Shown here: positions 29,494 through 40,563 of the stretch, piece after piece | Layout of the letters: each line of letters opens with the position of its first letter | Numbering within the stretch: position 1 is the stretch's first letter | Source of the DNA: Extensimonas perlucida | GTDB taxonomy: Bacteria; Pseudomonadota; Gammaproteobacteria; Burkholderiales; Burkholderiaceae_C | Assembly (NCBI RefSeq): GCF_007655255.1 | Contig: NZ_VMYE01000011.1 | Location: 39,813 to 103,812, forward strand | Reading direction: 5' to 3' | DNA: 64,000 bases | Notes under the pieces: generated by a model | Told to the model about the DNA's origin: nothing | The model's database searches: none | Seen by the model: the letters and a program-made list of their open reading frames with translations, nothing else | Program-made: the position numbers and the translations under genes

Positions 29494-30210
29494 TTGACCG
29501 ATCAAACCCAACCCTCCTCTGTCGCACCCCATACCCAGGCCGACGCGGCCAGCGCGACGCTCCTAGGAGCCTGTCGGGCTTTGGGCGTCGAAAGCGAGAA
29601 TGCGCCCCGGCGAGACCAGTTTTTGCCGGATTCGCAGCCCCATAGTGGTGTTATGGGGCAAGAAGACGGTAAAAAATGGGCCGCTGCGGCGCATTCGCAG
29701 CCGACGATTCCAAAGTCCGACAGGCTCCTAGCCCCGGCGCTGGGCCGGCGCATGGCCTGCTGGCTCTACGAAGGCATCTTGCTGTTTGCCGTGGCGTTTT
29801 TTGCTGGCTATCTGTTCAGCACCCTGAGCCAGACGCGCAATGCGCTCGACAACCGGCACGCGCTGCAGGCCTTTTTGTTCGTGGTGTTCGGCCTTTACTT
29901 CACCTGGTTCTGGTCCAAGGGGCAGACCCTGGCGATGAAAACCTGGCACATCCGCGTGGTGGACCGCGCTGGCAAGCCCTTGACGCAAGGGCGCGCACTG
30001 CTGCGCTATGTGCTGAGCTGGCTGTGGTTCCTGCCCCCGCTCGCGGCCATCGCGCCGTTTCACTTATCGGGCGGCGAAACTGCCGTGCTCATGCTGGGCT
30101 GGGTCGCCGTGTGGGCGCTGCTGAGCCGCTTTCATCCGCAGCAGCAGTTCTGGCACGACGCCCTCGCGGGTACGCGCCTCGTGCACTGGCAGCCGCCGTT
30201 GCAAAAATAA
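29494..30210 (+). CDS. RDD-family membrane protein with 55-residue mobile-element insertion
   Basis: A 238-residue inner-membrane protein. The RDD domain begins at ALGRRMACWLYEGILLFAV (Arg-Arg then acidic Glu on the first helix) and has about four helices; the GKPLTQGRALLRYVLSW loop is typical. Residues about 25-79 are encoded by the 163-bp element and are foreign to the family. Removing the element with one TA restores ATLLAPALGRRMACWL, the normal family spacing. The start is TTG at 29494. The function of RDD proteins is unclear (ion or solute transport suggested for some). Confidence 0.85.
   Translation: MTDQTQPSSVAPHTQADAASATLLGACRALGVESENAPRRDQFLPDSQPHSGVMGQEDGKKWAAAAHSQPTIPKSDRLLAPALGRRMACWLYEGILLFAVAFFAGYLFSTLSQTRNALDNRHALQAFLFVVFGLYFTWFWSKGQTLAMKTWHIRVVDRAGKPLTQGRALLRYVLSWLWFLPPLAAIAPFHLSGGETAVLMLGWVAVWALLSRFHPQQQFWHDALAGTRLVHWQPPLQK
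29566..29728 (+). mobile_element. 163-bp MITE (GGAGCC/GGCTCC ends), copy 1, inside RDD gene
   Basis: Terminal inverted repeats GGAGCCTGTCGG and CCGACAGGCTCC extend imperfectly through CTTTGG/CCAAAG. The element is flanked by TA within CTAG on both sides. Internal inverted repeats (AATGCGCC/GGCGCATT, TTTTTGCCG/CGGTAAAAA, CCCCATA/TATGGGG) let the whole element fold on itself. No transposase is encoded. CTAG targets with TA duplication are characteristic of IS630/Tc1-mariner elements, so it is probably mobilised in trans by one. With one TA the insertion is 165 bp, exactly 55 codons, without a stop in the host frame. Confidence 0.88.
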
Positions 30211-30259
30211 GCCTTTGCCGCGCGCCGGCCTGCGCTCTGTCACACGGTGGCGCCACAAT

Positions 30260-30688
30260 ATGCGCATGTCCATGCCCTCCGACGCTCATCCCGCCACGCC
30301 CGACCCCACGGTGAACCCGCAAAAAGCGCGCACCGGGCTGAGCCGCATCTGGCATGCCGCGGGTTATTCGATCGCCGGTTTGCGCGCCGGCTGGACCGAG
30401 CCCGCCTTCCGCCAGGAGGCCAGCGCCGCGCTCGTGCTGCTGCCGCTGTCGTTCTGGCTGGGCGCGAGCTGGGTCGAGGTGGCCTTGCTGGCCGGCTCGG
30501 TCATCGCGGTGCTGGTCATCGAACTGCTCAACACCGGCATCGAAACCGCCATCGACCGCATCGGCCCCGAGTGGAACCATCTGTCCAAACGTGCCAAGGA
30601 CATGGGCAGCGCCGCAGTGCTGCTCGCGTTGCTGCTGTGCGCGGGCATCTGGGCTGCAGCGCTTTGGCAGAGGTTTGGCCATGGCTGA
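30260..30688 (+). CDS. dgkA: Diacylglycerol kinase
   Basis: A 142-residue small prokaryotic DgkA that recycles diacylglycerol to phosphatidic acid in the inner membrane. The catalytic segment EPAFRQEASAALVL and the block IETAIDRIGPEWNHLSKRAK then DMGSAAVLLA match E. coli DgkA closely. Three hydrophobic helices are visible. Starts at 30260, 30266 or 30272 are all possible. It overlaps the following LOG gene by 8 bp. Confidence 0.93.
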   Translation: MRMSMPSDAHPATPDPTVNPQKARTGLSRIWHAAGYSIAGLRAGWTEPAFRQEASAALVLLPLSFWLGASWVEVALLAGSVIAVLVIELLNTGIETAIDRIGPEWNHLSKRAKDMGSAAVLLALLLCAGIWAAALWQRFGHG

Positions 30689-31274
30689 ACCGGCTTTTTC
30701 CCTCTGCGTGTATTGCGGCTCGCGCGCCGGAGAGCGCCCGGAGTTTGCCCAGGCTGCCACGGCAGTGGGCCAGTGGATAGGCGCGCACGGCGGGCAGCTC
30801 GTGTATGGCGGCGGGCGCAACGGCTTGATGGGCCTGGTGGCCGAGGCCACGCGGCAGGCGGGTGGGCGCGTGCTCGGCGTGATACCGCAGGCGCTGGTGG
30901 ATAAGGAGCAAGCCAACCACGCCTGCGACGAGTTGCACATCGTGCAGACCATGCACCAGCGCAAGGCGCTGATGGCGGAGCGCTGCGACGCTTTTCTGGC
31001 GCTGCCCGGCGGCATAGGCACCTTCGAGGAACTGTTCGAGGTCTGGACCTGGCGCCAGCTCGGCTACCACGACAAACCCGTGGGTCTGCTCAACGTGGCC
31101 GGGTACTACGACAGATTGCTCGCGTTTTTGAAGCACAGCATGGCCGAGGGCTTCATGGGCGCGTGGCAGCTCGGGCTGCTGCAGGCGGGCACCGACGTGG
31201 ACACCCTACTGCCTGCGCTGGTGCAGGCGGCGGGGTTCGGCCAGGAGATCGTGGCGCTGCGCTCCGTGATCTGA
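30681..31274 (+). CDS. LOG family protein (cytokinin riboside 5'-monophosphate phosphoribohydrolase type)
   Basis: A 197-residue Rossmann-like protein of the TIGR00730/LOG family. The family active-site motif PGGIGTFEELFE is near residue 110; VYGGGRNGLMGLVAEA near residue 40 binds the phosphate. Enzymes of the family hydrolyse AMP-type N-glycosidic bonds (AMP or cytokinin nucleotides to base plus ribose-5-phosphate). Bacterial physiological roles are poorly known. ATG at 30681 overlaps the dgkA end. Confidence 0.9.
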   Translation: MAEPAFSLCVYCGSRAGERPEFAQAATAVGQWIGAHGGQLVYGGGRNGLMGLVAEATRQAGGRVLGVIPQALVDKEQANHACDELHIVQTMHQRKALMAERCDAFLALPGGIGTFEELFEVWTWRQLGYHDKPVGLLNVAGYYDRLLAFLKHSMAEGFMGAWQLGLLQAGTDVDTLLPALVQAAGFGQEIVALRSVI

Positions 31275-31303
31275 GGGCGATCGAAGCCCCGATCACGCCC
31301 TGC

Positions 31304-33375
<2,072 letters not shown>

Positions 33376-33461
33376 GGAACCGAAAATGACCAGGCCAACG
33401 AAGAGGTGTGGGACAAAAACCCGCCCATGGGTGCTCCCAAAACTACAGCAACAGGACGGGC

Positions 33462-34661
33462 ATGGCTGAAGCGCGCATTATCGCCCGCGTGCTGGATTCG
33501 CCGCTCGAGGTCGATGCCGCGGCGTGGAATGCGCTGCTCGCGCGCCAGAGCCGGCCCACGCCGTTCATGCGCCATGAATACCTGGCCGCGCTGCACGCGA
33601 GCGGCAGCGCCACGCCCGCCACCGGCTGGACGCCGCGCTTCATGGGCCTGTGGGCCGGCGCCGAGTTGCTCGCCGCGTGCCCGCTGTACCTCAAAAGCCA
33701 TTCCTATGGCGAATACGTGTTCGACTGGGCCTGGGCCAATGCCTACGCGCAGCATGGCCTGGCCTACTACCCCAAGGCCGTCGTCGCCGTGCCCTTCACG
33801 CCCGTGCCCGGCACGCGCCTGCTCGCGCGCGACCAGGCCCTGCGCGTGCAGCTGCTAGGCGCCGTGCGCGACTGGTGCGAGAGCGAAGGGCTGTCATCAT
33901 TGCACCTGCTGTTCGCCGCCGGCGAAGACCTGCACGCGGCGCAGGAGCTGGGCCTGCTGCAGCGCCAGACGGTGCAGTTCCATTGGCGCAACCAGAGCCC
34001 CGCGGGCACGCCCTACCGCCATTTCGACGACTTTTTGCAGCACCTGAGCCAGGACAAGCGCAAGAAAATCCGCCAGGAACGCCGCCGCGTGGCCGAAGCG
34101 GGCGTGCGCTTTCGCTGGCTGCGCGGGCGCGACATCGGCACTGCGGACTGGGATTTTTTCTACCGTTGCTACGAGCGCACCTACCTCGAACACGGCAACC
34201 TGCCCTACCTCACGCGCGCATTCTTCCAGCTACAGGCCGAACAAATGCCCGAAGCCTGGCTGCTCTTTGTTGCCGAGCGCGCGGGCCGACCGATTGCATC
34301 GAGTTTGATAGCTATCAGCGCTTTCCCCACCTTGTCTAACGGCAAAAAAGACCAAGAATTTGCGGCCTACGGGCGCTATTGGGGCGCGCTCGAGCGCGTC
34401 GATTGCCTGCACTTCGAGGCGTGCTATTACCAGCCGCTCGAATGGTGCATGGCACACGGCGTGCAGCGCTTCGAGGGCGGCGCGCAGGGTGAGCACAAAA
34501 TGGCGCGTGCGCTCTTGCCCGTGCCCACCCACAACGCGCACTGGCTCGCGCACCCGGCCTTTGCGAACGCTGTAGAGCGCTTTTTGCTGCGCGAAGGGGC
34601 CGCGGTGCAGGGCTACCTCGACGAGCTGCAGGCGCGCACGCCGTTCAAACACAGCGGCTGA
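33462..34661 (+). CDS. FemAB/GNAT-like acyltransferase (DUF482 family)
   Basis: A 399-residue protein of the 'peptidogalycan biosynthesis/recognition' DUF482 family, related to GNAT and FemAB acyltransferases. Typical stretches are ACPLYLKSHSYGEYVFDWAW near residue 70, a KRKKIRQERRRVAEAG helix near residue 200 and YYQPLEWCMAHGVQRFEGGA near residue 325. The substrate is unknown. ATG at 33462 follows AGGACGGGC. Residues about 279-297 (within ASSLIAISAFPTLSNGKK) are encoded by a repeat-family copy and interrupt the usual spacing before YGRYWGALE. Confidence 0.85.
   Translation: MAEARIIARVLDSPLEVDAAAWNALLARQSRPTPFMRHEYLAALHASGSATPATGWTPRFMGLWAGAELLAACPLYLKSHSYGEYVFDWAWANAYAQHGLAYYPKAVVAVPFTPVPGTRLLARDQALRVQLLGAVRDWCESEGLSSLHLLFAAGEDLHAAQELGLLQRQTVQFHWRNQSPAGTPYRHFDDFLQHLSQDKRKKIRQERRRVAEAGVRFRWLRGRDIGTADWDFFYRCYERTYLEHGNLPYLTRAFFQLQAEQMPEAWLLFVAERAGRPIASSLIAISAFPTLSNGKKDQEFAAYGRYWGALERVDCLHFEACYYQPLEWCMAHGVQRFEGGAQGEHKMARALLPVPTHNAHWLAHPAFANAVERFLLREGAAVQGYLDELQARTPFKHSG
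34294..34350. repeat. Short palindromic repeat, copy g, in frame inside the DUF482 gene
   Basis: GTTTGATAGCTATCAGCGC then TTTCCCCACCTTGTCTAACG, a diverged copy of the family core. It is AT-richer than the surrounding gene and adds residues LIAISAFPTLSNGKK in a loop just before the conserved YGRYWG. Confidence 0.5.
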
Positions 34662-34715
34662 ACGGCCACCCATTTTTCGCTCGGGCGCCGCTCGCGGCAG
34701 CGCCACGCCGCAGGC

Positions 34716-36530
34716 TCAGAACGACTCCCACTCACCCTCTGCGGCCGTCTCAGCCGCCCGAGGTGCCGGCGCGGCGGGCGCACCTGTCGTCTTGGCTGCC
34801 GCCTTGCCCGCTCCCGGGGCGACCTGGGCTGGCGCACCAAGGCGCGCCGTGTCCTTGCCTGCGCCCGCACGCCCGCCCCCCGCCAGCGGACGCTTGGCCG
34901 GCGGTGCGGGCATCGGTGGGCGCGACACCGGCGGCGCAGGCATGGCGGCACGCTGCAGCGCTGCGGGCGCCACCGCCTGCAGCGCGCCTGCCTCGAGCTT
35001 GAACACCGCCACGGCGTTCACGAGTTCGCCCGCCTGGGCATTGAGGCTGCTTGCCGCAGCGGCCATCTCTTCCACCAGCGCAGCGTTCTGCTGCGTGGCC
35101 TGGTCCATTTGCGTGATGGCCTCGCCCACTTGCGCCACACCTGCGCTTTGCTCGCTGCTGGCCGCGCTGATCTCGCCCACGATGTCGCTCACGCGGCGGA
35201 TCGCCGTGACGACTTCAGTCATGGTCGCGCCCGCCTTGTCGGCAAGCTCGCTGCCTTGCTCCACGCGTTCCACGCTCGCGGTAATCAGGCCTTTGATTTC
35301 CTTGGCCGCCTCGGCCGAGCGCCCGGCCAGGCTGCGCACTTCGCTCGCCACCACGGCAAAGCCGCGCCCTTGCTCGCCCGCACGTGCGGCTTCGACGGCG
35401 GCGTTGAGCGCGAGGATGTTGGTCTGGAAGGCGATGCCGTCGATCACACCGATGATGTCGGCGATCTTGCGCGAGGCTTCGTGGATGCCTTTCATGGTCT
35501 GCACGACCTCGCCCACCACTTCCCCGCCTTGCGTCGCCACGCTCGAGGCGCTTTGCGCAAGCTGGTTGGCTTGCCGTGCGTTGTCCGCGTTCTGGCGCAC
35601 CGTGGCGCCCACCTCCTCCATCGAGGCGGCAGTCTCTTCGAGCGCACTCGCCTGGCTTTCGGTGCGCGCGGACAGGTCGCTGTTGCCCGAGGCAATCTGT
35701 GCGCTCGCCGCGGCGACGTTTTCGGCATTTTGGCGCACATGGGCCACGACCTTGCGCAGGGACTCCTGCATGCCCGCCAGCGTGCGCAAAAGCTCGCTCA
35801 CCTCGTCCTTGCCCTCGATGCGGATGGCGTAGGCGAGATCGCCTTGCGCCACGGCATTGGCCGCGTTCATGGCCTGCGCGAGCGCGCGCGTGACGCCGCG
35901 CACCAGGGTCAAGCCGACCACGATCGCCAGGCCCAGGCCCACGGCGATCAAGACCACCGAGGCCACGCGCATCACCTCATAGCGCGCCACCGCCGCTTCG
36001 TATTCACGCTTGGCCTCTTTGAGCTGCAGCTCCGCCAAAGCCTTGACGTCCGCCGCCATGGGCGCATACAAGGGCGCGACCTTGGTCAACAACAACTGGC
36101 TGGATGCCGTCAAATCGTTGGCCCGCAGCGCAGAAACCGTGGGCTTGAGTGCCCCCTCCACGAGCGCCGTCTTGCTTTCGCCCAGCTTCTTGGCCAATTG
36201 AGCCTCTTCGGGGGTGAGGTAAGTCGCCAGATACGCCTTCCAAATTTTTTCGGCTGCGGCAAGATAGGTGTCGACCTGCTCCGTGTTTTTGCGGATGACT
36301 GCAGGCGACAGATCCGACTGCGCATCCACCAAGGCCAGACGGCTGCTGAGCAGCAACCGCTCCATGTCCGTCAGTTGCCCCAAGGCCACCGTCCGGTTTT
36401 CATAGACCGTCTTGAGCGCCGCATTGGACTGGCTGGTGCCAAACAAGCCCATGGCGCCCACGACGAGCACCACGATGGAAAGCACTGCCACCAGCAAGCT
36501 CAGGCGGGTCGAAATCTTGAAATGGTTCAT
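34716..36530 (-). CDS. Methyl-accepting chemotaxis protein
   Basis: A 604-residue transmembrane chemoreceptor. It has TM1 ([21 protein letters not shown]), a periplasmic four-helix-bundle sensor (about 35-190), TM2 ([21 protein letters not shown]), HAMP, and a cytoplasmic coiled coil with the conserved tip [20 protein letters not shown]. The last 80 residues are a Pro/Ala-rich tether ending in EWESF, close to the NWETF pentapeptide that recruits CheR/CheB. The ATG at 36530 ([10 protein letters not shown]) is the usual family start; one 27 bp upstream is less likely. Confidence 0.93.
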   Translation of the reverse strand: MNHFKISTRLSLLVAVLSIVVLVVGAMGLFGTSQSNAALKTVYENRTVALGQLTDMERLLLSSRLALVDAQSDLSPAVIRKNTEQVDTYLAAAEKIWKAYLATYLTPEEAQLAKKLGESKTALVEGALKPTVSALRANDLTASSQLLLTKVAPLYAPMAADVKALAELQLKEAKREYEAAVARYEVMRVASVVLIAVGLGLAIVVGLTLVRGVTRALAQAMNAANAVAQGDLAYAIRIEGKDEVSELLRTLAGMQESLRKVVAHVRQNAENVAAASAQIASGNSDLSARTESQASALEETAASMEEVGATVRQNADNARQANQLAQSASSVATQGGEVVGEVVQTMKGIHEASRKIADIIGVIDGIAFQTNILALNAAVEAARAGEQGRGFAVVASEVRSLAGRSAEAAKEIKGLITASVERVEQGSELADKAGATMTEVVTAIRRVSDIVGEISAASSEQSAGVAQVGEAITQMDQATQQNAALVEEMAAAASSLNAQAGELVNAVAVFKLEAGALQAVAPAALQRAAMPAPPVSRPPMPAPPAKRPLAGGGRAGAGKDTARLGAPAQVAPGAGKAAAKTTGAPAAPAPRAAETAAEGEWESF

Positions 36531-36694
36531 GGCATTGAAAATGAGAGCACAAAACAAACGTCTGCCGGGAATCCTCGGCAGACGTGGCTATTGAATGGCA
36601 GATTGTGTCCAAATGTCAATGCAAGATCGTGCATTCCCGCCAAAACCAGGGTTTACCCTGTGGCACATACCCCTTCTTGGCTTCCTTTTTGGCT

Positions 36695-37237
36695 TCACTG
36701 CACCTTTTGCGCCTTGGCAAAGTTCGCGATGCCGTCGAGGATTTCCTGCTTGGCCTCGGCCACGCCCTTCCAGCCGATGACCTTGACCCATTTGCCTTCT
36801 TCGAGGTCTTTGTAGTGCTCGAAGAAGTGGGCGATCGACTTCAGGATCATGGGGTGCACGTTGTCCACCGATTGCCAGTGCGTGTAAACGGGCAGCACCT
36901 TGTTGGTGGGCACGGCCAGCACCTTGCCGTCTATGCCGGCTTCGTCCTCCATCAGCAAAATGCCAAGCGGGCGGCAGGGCACGACCACGCCGGGGATCAG
37001 TGGGTGCGGCGTAATCACCAGCACATCGACCGGGTCCCCGTCGCCCGACAGGGTCTGCGGCACGTAGCCGTAGTTGGTCGGGTAGTGCATGGACGTGGTC
37101 ATGAAACGGTCCACGAAGATGGCGCCCGATTCTTTGTCCACCTCGTACTTGATCGGGTCGGCGTTCATCGGGATTTCGATGACCACGTTGAAGGCTTCTG
37201 GGGCGTTCTTGCCAGGAGAGACGTTGTTCAGGGACAT
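36695..37237 (-). CDS. ppa: Inorganic pyrophosphatase (soluble, family I)
   Basis: A 180-residue cytoplasmic pyrophosphatase that drives biosynthetic reactions. Family signature [10 protein letters not shown] near residue 60 holds the Mg-binding aspartates; others are [18 protein letters not shown] and [20 protein letters not shown]. Start MSLNNVSPG at 37237; an upstream in-frame ATG at 37273 adds no conserved residues. It is divergent from the membrane pyrophosphatase hppA, 240 bp away. Confidence 0.96.
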   Translation of the reverse strand: MSLNNVSPGKNAPEAFNVVIEIPMNADPIKYEVDKESGAIFVDRFMTTSMHYPTNYGYVPQTLSGDGDPVDVLVITPHPLIPGVVVPCRPLGILLMEDEAGIDGKVLAVPTNKVLPVYTHWQSVDNVHPMILKSIAHFFEHYKDLEEGKWVKVIGWKGVAEAKQEILDGIANFAKAQKVQ

Positions 37238-37382
37238 TGATAAATAACAAAAAGTTAGGAAATTTTCGTCCACAAGACACGATTTGGCCTGGGACTAACC
37301 CTGATTTTAGGGGCGCAAGTGCGCTTTTCCTGGTCGGAGACAAGGCCTTTTGCGGTAAATTGCCGGCGTTGGCCAATCGCGT

Positions 37383-37438
37383 CTCCCAAGTTCGGGAGCA
37401 CGAGGAAGCAACGCAGCGGGAGCACATCCGATGCGTTG
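37383..37438 (+). promoter_or_regulatory. Two hairpins in the hppA 5' leader
   Basis: CTCCC (37383-37387) pairs with GGGAG (37394-37398), and CAACGCA (37409-37415) pairs perfectly with TGCGTTG (37432-37438). They lie 40-95 bp upstream of the hppA ATG, before the AGGAG ribosome site. No match to a riboswitch class I recognise. The 203-bp gap between ppa and hppA must also hold both promoters. Confidence 0.4.
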
Positions 37439-37477
37439 TGTCTCCTTCCGTGCAACTGACTTATCTAGGAGAACCGA

Positions 37478-39559
37478 ATGGCTGAAAACTCAGCACTGAC
37501 TTCCCCTCTCATCCTGGCTTTGGTTTGCGGACTGGTTGCGGTGGCCTATGGCATCTGGGCCCGCGGCTGGATTCTGGCCAAGAACGCGGGCAACGCGCGC
37601 ATGCAGGAGATCGCCGCCGCCATCCAGGCCGGCGCCGCGGCGTATCTGGCGCGCCAATACAAGACCATCGCGCTCGTCGGTGTGGTGCTGGCGATCCTCA
37701 TCGGCATTTTTCTCGACGTGACCACGGCCATAGGCTTCGTGCTCGGGGCCGTGCTTTCGGGTGCTTGCGGCTTTATCGGCATGAATGTCTCGGTGCGTGC
37801 AAACGTGCGCACCGCGCAGGCGGCCACGCAAGGCATAGGCCCGGCGCTCGACGTGGCGTTTCGCGGCGGCGCCATCACGGGCATGCTGGTGGTGGGCCTG
37901 GGCCTGCTCGGCGTGAGCGGCTTTGCCTGGTTTCTGACCGCGAACGGGCATGCGGGCGCCTCGGCGTCGCTGAGCAGCCTGCTCAACCCGCTGATCGGCC
38001 TGGCGTTCGGCTCCTCGCTGATCTCGATCTTCGCGCGGCTGGGCGGCGGCATCTTCACCAAGGGCGCAGACGTGGGCGCCGACCTCGTGGGCAAGGTGGA
38101 AGCCGGCATCCCCGAGGATGACCCGCGCAACCCCGCCGTGATTGCCGACAACGTGGGTGACAACGTGGGCGACTGCGCCGGCATGGCCGCCGATCTGTTC
38201 GAAACCTACGCCGTGACGCTGATCGCCACCATGGTGCTCGGCGTGCTGCTCGTGGCGGCAGCGCCCGGCCAGGCCATGGTGTATCCGCTCGCGCTCGGTG
38301 CGGTGTCCATCATTGCGTCCATCATCGGCTGCTTCTTCGTCAAGGCTTCGCCCGGCATGAAGAACGTCATGCCCGCGCTCTACAAGGGGCTGGCCATTGC
38401 GGGCGTGCTCTCGCTGATCGCGTTTTATTTCGTGACTACTTGGATCGTCCCCGACAACGCGCTTGGCGGCACGGGGGCGCAGATGCGGCTCTTTGGCGCC
38501 TGCGTGGTGGGCCTGGTGCTGACGGCGCTGCTCGTGTGGATCACTGAGTTCTACACCGGCACGCAGTATTCGCCCGTGCAGCACATCGCCCAGGCCTCGA
38601 CCACCGGCCACGGCACCAACATCATCGCCGGGCTCGGTGTGTCCATGCGCTCCACGGCCTGGCCGGTGCTCTTCGTGTGCATAGCGATCATCGTCGCCCA
38701 CCAGCTCGGCGGCCTGTACGGCATCGCCATTGCGGCCACGTCCATGCTGAGCATGGCGGGCATCGTGGTGGCGCTCGACGCCTACGGCCCGATCACCGAC
38801 AACGCCGGCGGCATCGCCGAAATGGCCGAACTGCCCAGCAGCGTGCGCGACATCACCGACCCGCTGGACGCCGTGGGCAACACCACCAAGGCCGTGACCA
38901 AGGGCTACGCGATCGGCTCGGCCGGCCTGGCCGCGCTGGTGCTGTTTGCCGACTACACGCACAAGCTCGAAGCCCTGGGGCAGAGCGTGCGCTTCGACCT
39001 CTCCGAGCCCTTGGTTATCGTGGGGCTGTTCATTGGCGGCTTGATCCCTTACCTTTTCGGCGCCATGGCCATGGAGGCCGTGGGCCGCGCCGCGGGGGCT
39101 GTGGTGGTCGAGGTGCGCCGCCAGTTCAGCACCATTGCCGGCATCATGGAAGGCAAGGCCAAGCCCGAATACGGCAAGGCCGTGGACATGCTCACGGCCG
39201 CCGCCATCAAGGAAATGGTGATCCCCAGCCTGCTGCCCGTGATCACGCCGATCGCCGTGGGCCTGCTGCTCGGGCCCAAGGCGCTGGGCGGCCTCTTGAT
39301 GGGCACCATCGTCACGGGCCTGTTCGTCGCGATCAGCATGTGCACGGGCGGCGGCGCGTGGGACAACGCCAAGAAATACATCGAAGACGGCCACCACGGC
39401 GGCAAGGGCAGCGAGGCGCACAAAGCTGCCGTCACGGGCGACACCGTGGGCGACCCGTATAAAGACACCGCCGGCCCCGCGATCAACCCCTTGATCAAGA
39501 TCATCAACATCGTGGCGCTGCTGATCGTGCCGCTGGTGGTCAAATTCCACGCAGGCTGA
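37478..39559 (+). CDS. hppA: Membrane-bound H+-translocating pyrophosphatase, K+-independent type
   Basis: A 693-residue ion pump with about 16 helices that couples PPi hydrolysis to proton export. The PPi site is [22 protein letters not shown] followed by [18 protein letters not shown] (quoted in two parts). Near residue 468 it reads [17 protein letters not shown]; Lys in GNTTKA marks the K+-independent class (K+-dependent enzymes have Ala), so it should be an H+ rather than Na+ pump. AGGAG precedes the ATG. Divergent from soluble ppa: the cell can either waste or conserve PPi energy. Confidence 0.95.
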   Translation: MAENSALTSPLILALVCGLVAVAYGIWARGWILAKNAGNARMQEIAAAIQAGAAAYLARQYKTIALVGVVLAILIGIFLDVTTAIGFVLGAVLSGACGFIGMNVSVRANVRTAQAATQGIGPALDVAFRGGAITGMLVVGLGLLGVSGFAWFLTANGHAGASASLSSLLNPLIGLAFGSSLISIFARLGGGIFTKGADVGADLVGKVEAGIPEDDPRNPAVIADNVGDNVGDCAGMAADLFETYAVTLIATMVLGVLLVAAAPGQAMVYPLALGAVSIIASIIGCFFVKASPGMKNVMPALYKGLAIAGVLSLIAFYFVTTWIVPDNALGGTGAQMRLFGACVVGLVLTALLVWITEFYTGTQYSPVQHIAQASTTGHGTNIIAGLGVSMRSTAWPVLFVCIAIIVAHQLGGLYGIAIAATSMLSMAGIVVALDAYGPITDNAGGIAEMAELPSSVRDITDPLDAVGNTTKAVTKGYAIGSAGLAALVLFADYTHKLEALGQSVRFDLSEPLVIVGLFIGGLIPYLFGAMAMEAVGRAAGAVVVEVRRQFSTIAGIMEGKAKPEYGKAVDMLTAAAIKEMVIPSLLPVITPIAVGLLLGPKALGGLLMGTIVTGLFVAISMCTGGGAWDNAKKYIEDGHHGGKGSEAHKAAVTGDTVGDPYKDTAGPAINPLIKIINIVALLIVPLVVKFHAG

Positions 39560-39651
39560 GGCTGAAAACCTCGCGCCCATCTCCTTCCGCGGGCGTGGCG
39601 CAAGCGCACAAAGAGCCTGTCCCGGTCAAAGTGTTCGACTGGGGCAGGCTT

Positions 39652-40563
39652 TCACGCTGCTGGACTTTGCGGCGCGAGGGTCTGCAGCAACTGTGCGGCC
39701 ACTGCAACCGCGATCACCGCCGGCTCTTTGCCGCGGATGCCAGGAATGCCTATGGGGCAGGTGATGTGCGCCAGTTCGTGCTCGGCAAAGCCGCGCGCGC
39801 GCAAGCGGCTTGCAAACGTGGCCCACTTGGTGCGGCTGCCGATCAAGCCGATGAAAGGCAGGTCGCCCTGCGCGCGCTGGCGGCGCAGGCAGGCGTGCAC
39901 GAGCGCAAAGTCTTCGGCGTGGCTGAAGCTCATGATGAGCACGCGCGTGCCCGGAGCGAGGCTGGCAACGGCGCCGTGCACCGGATCGGAATGCTCGCAG
40001 CGCAAAGCCTCGCCCGGCAACATCTGCGCATCGCACGACCGAGCCGGGAAGGCATCCTCGCGGCTGTCGAACCAGCGCACGGCAAAAGGCAGCGGCGCGA
40101 GCACCTGTACGAGCGCGCGCCCCACGTGCCCGGCGCCGAACAGCGCGAGCGGGTGGCGGCGCGGTGCAAGGCGCAGCTTCAGTGCGGGGATGTCGGCGGC
40201 GCCCACGAGGGCAAACCCCAGTTCGACCGCACCGCCGCAGCATTGCCCGAGTGCGGGGCCAAGCGCGTAATGCAGCGACAGCGGCACGTCGCTGGCGCTG
40301 CCAGCACCACTGGGCGCAGCAGGCGCAGCGCGTGCGGCCAAGATGCGCCGCGCCTGCGCGATGGCCTGGTGCTCCAGATGCCCGCCGCCTATGCTGCCGA
40401 AGACCTGATCGGCAAACACCATCATCCACGCGCCGGCTTCCCTTGGCGCCGAACCTTGTATAGACTCCACGCGCACCATGCAGGCCGCATGCCCTGCAGT
40501 CAAGGCGCTCCATACATCCTCCAGGCTACGCAATTCAGCCACTTCCATCCTCAGCGTGCCCAT
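39652..40563 (-). CDS. xdhC: Xanthine dehydrogenase accessory protein XdhC
   Basis: A 303-residue molybdenum-cofactor chaperone that sulfurates and inserts Moco into xanthine dehydrogenase. The N-terminal XdhC/CoxI domain has SIQGSAPREAGAWMMV, and a Rossmann domain follows (ALFGAGHVGRALVQVL, IGLIGSRTKW, CPIGIPGIRGKEPAVIAVAV). xdhA/xdhB are not in the window, but xanthine oxidation feeds the adjacent ureide genes. Start is uncertain: ATG 40563 overlaps the facing lipoprotein's ATG by two bases; ATG 40548 is also possible. Confidence 0.93.
   Translation of the reverse strand: MGTLRMEVAELRSLEDVWSALTAGHAACMVRVESIQGSAPREAGAWMMVFADQVFGSIGGGHLEHQAIAQARRILAARAAPAAPSGAGSASDVPLSLHYALGPALGQCCGGAVELGFALVGAADIPALKLRLAPRRHPLALFGAGHVGRALVQVLAPLPFAVRWFDSREDAFPARSCDAQMLPGEALRCEHSDPVHGAVASLAPGTRVLIMSFSHAEDFALVHACLRRQRAQGDLPFIGLIGSRTKWATFASRLRARGFAEHELAHITCPIGIPGIRGKEPAVIAVAVAAQLLQTLAPQSPAA

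Noticed and set aside
37490..39580. Antisense open frame covering all of hppA
   Set aside because: His/Arg/Ala/Gly-rich translation without family motifs; typical of antisense frames in high-GC genes.
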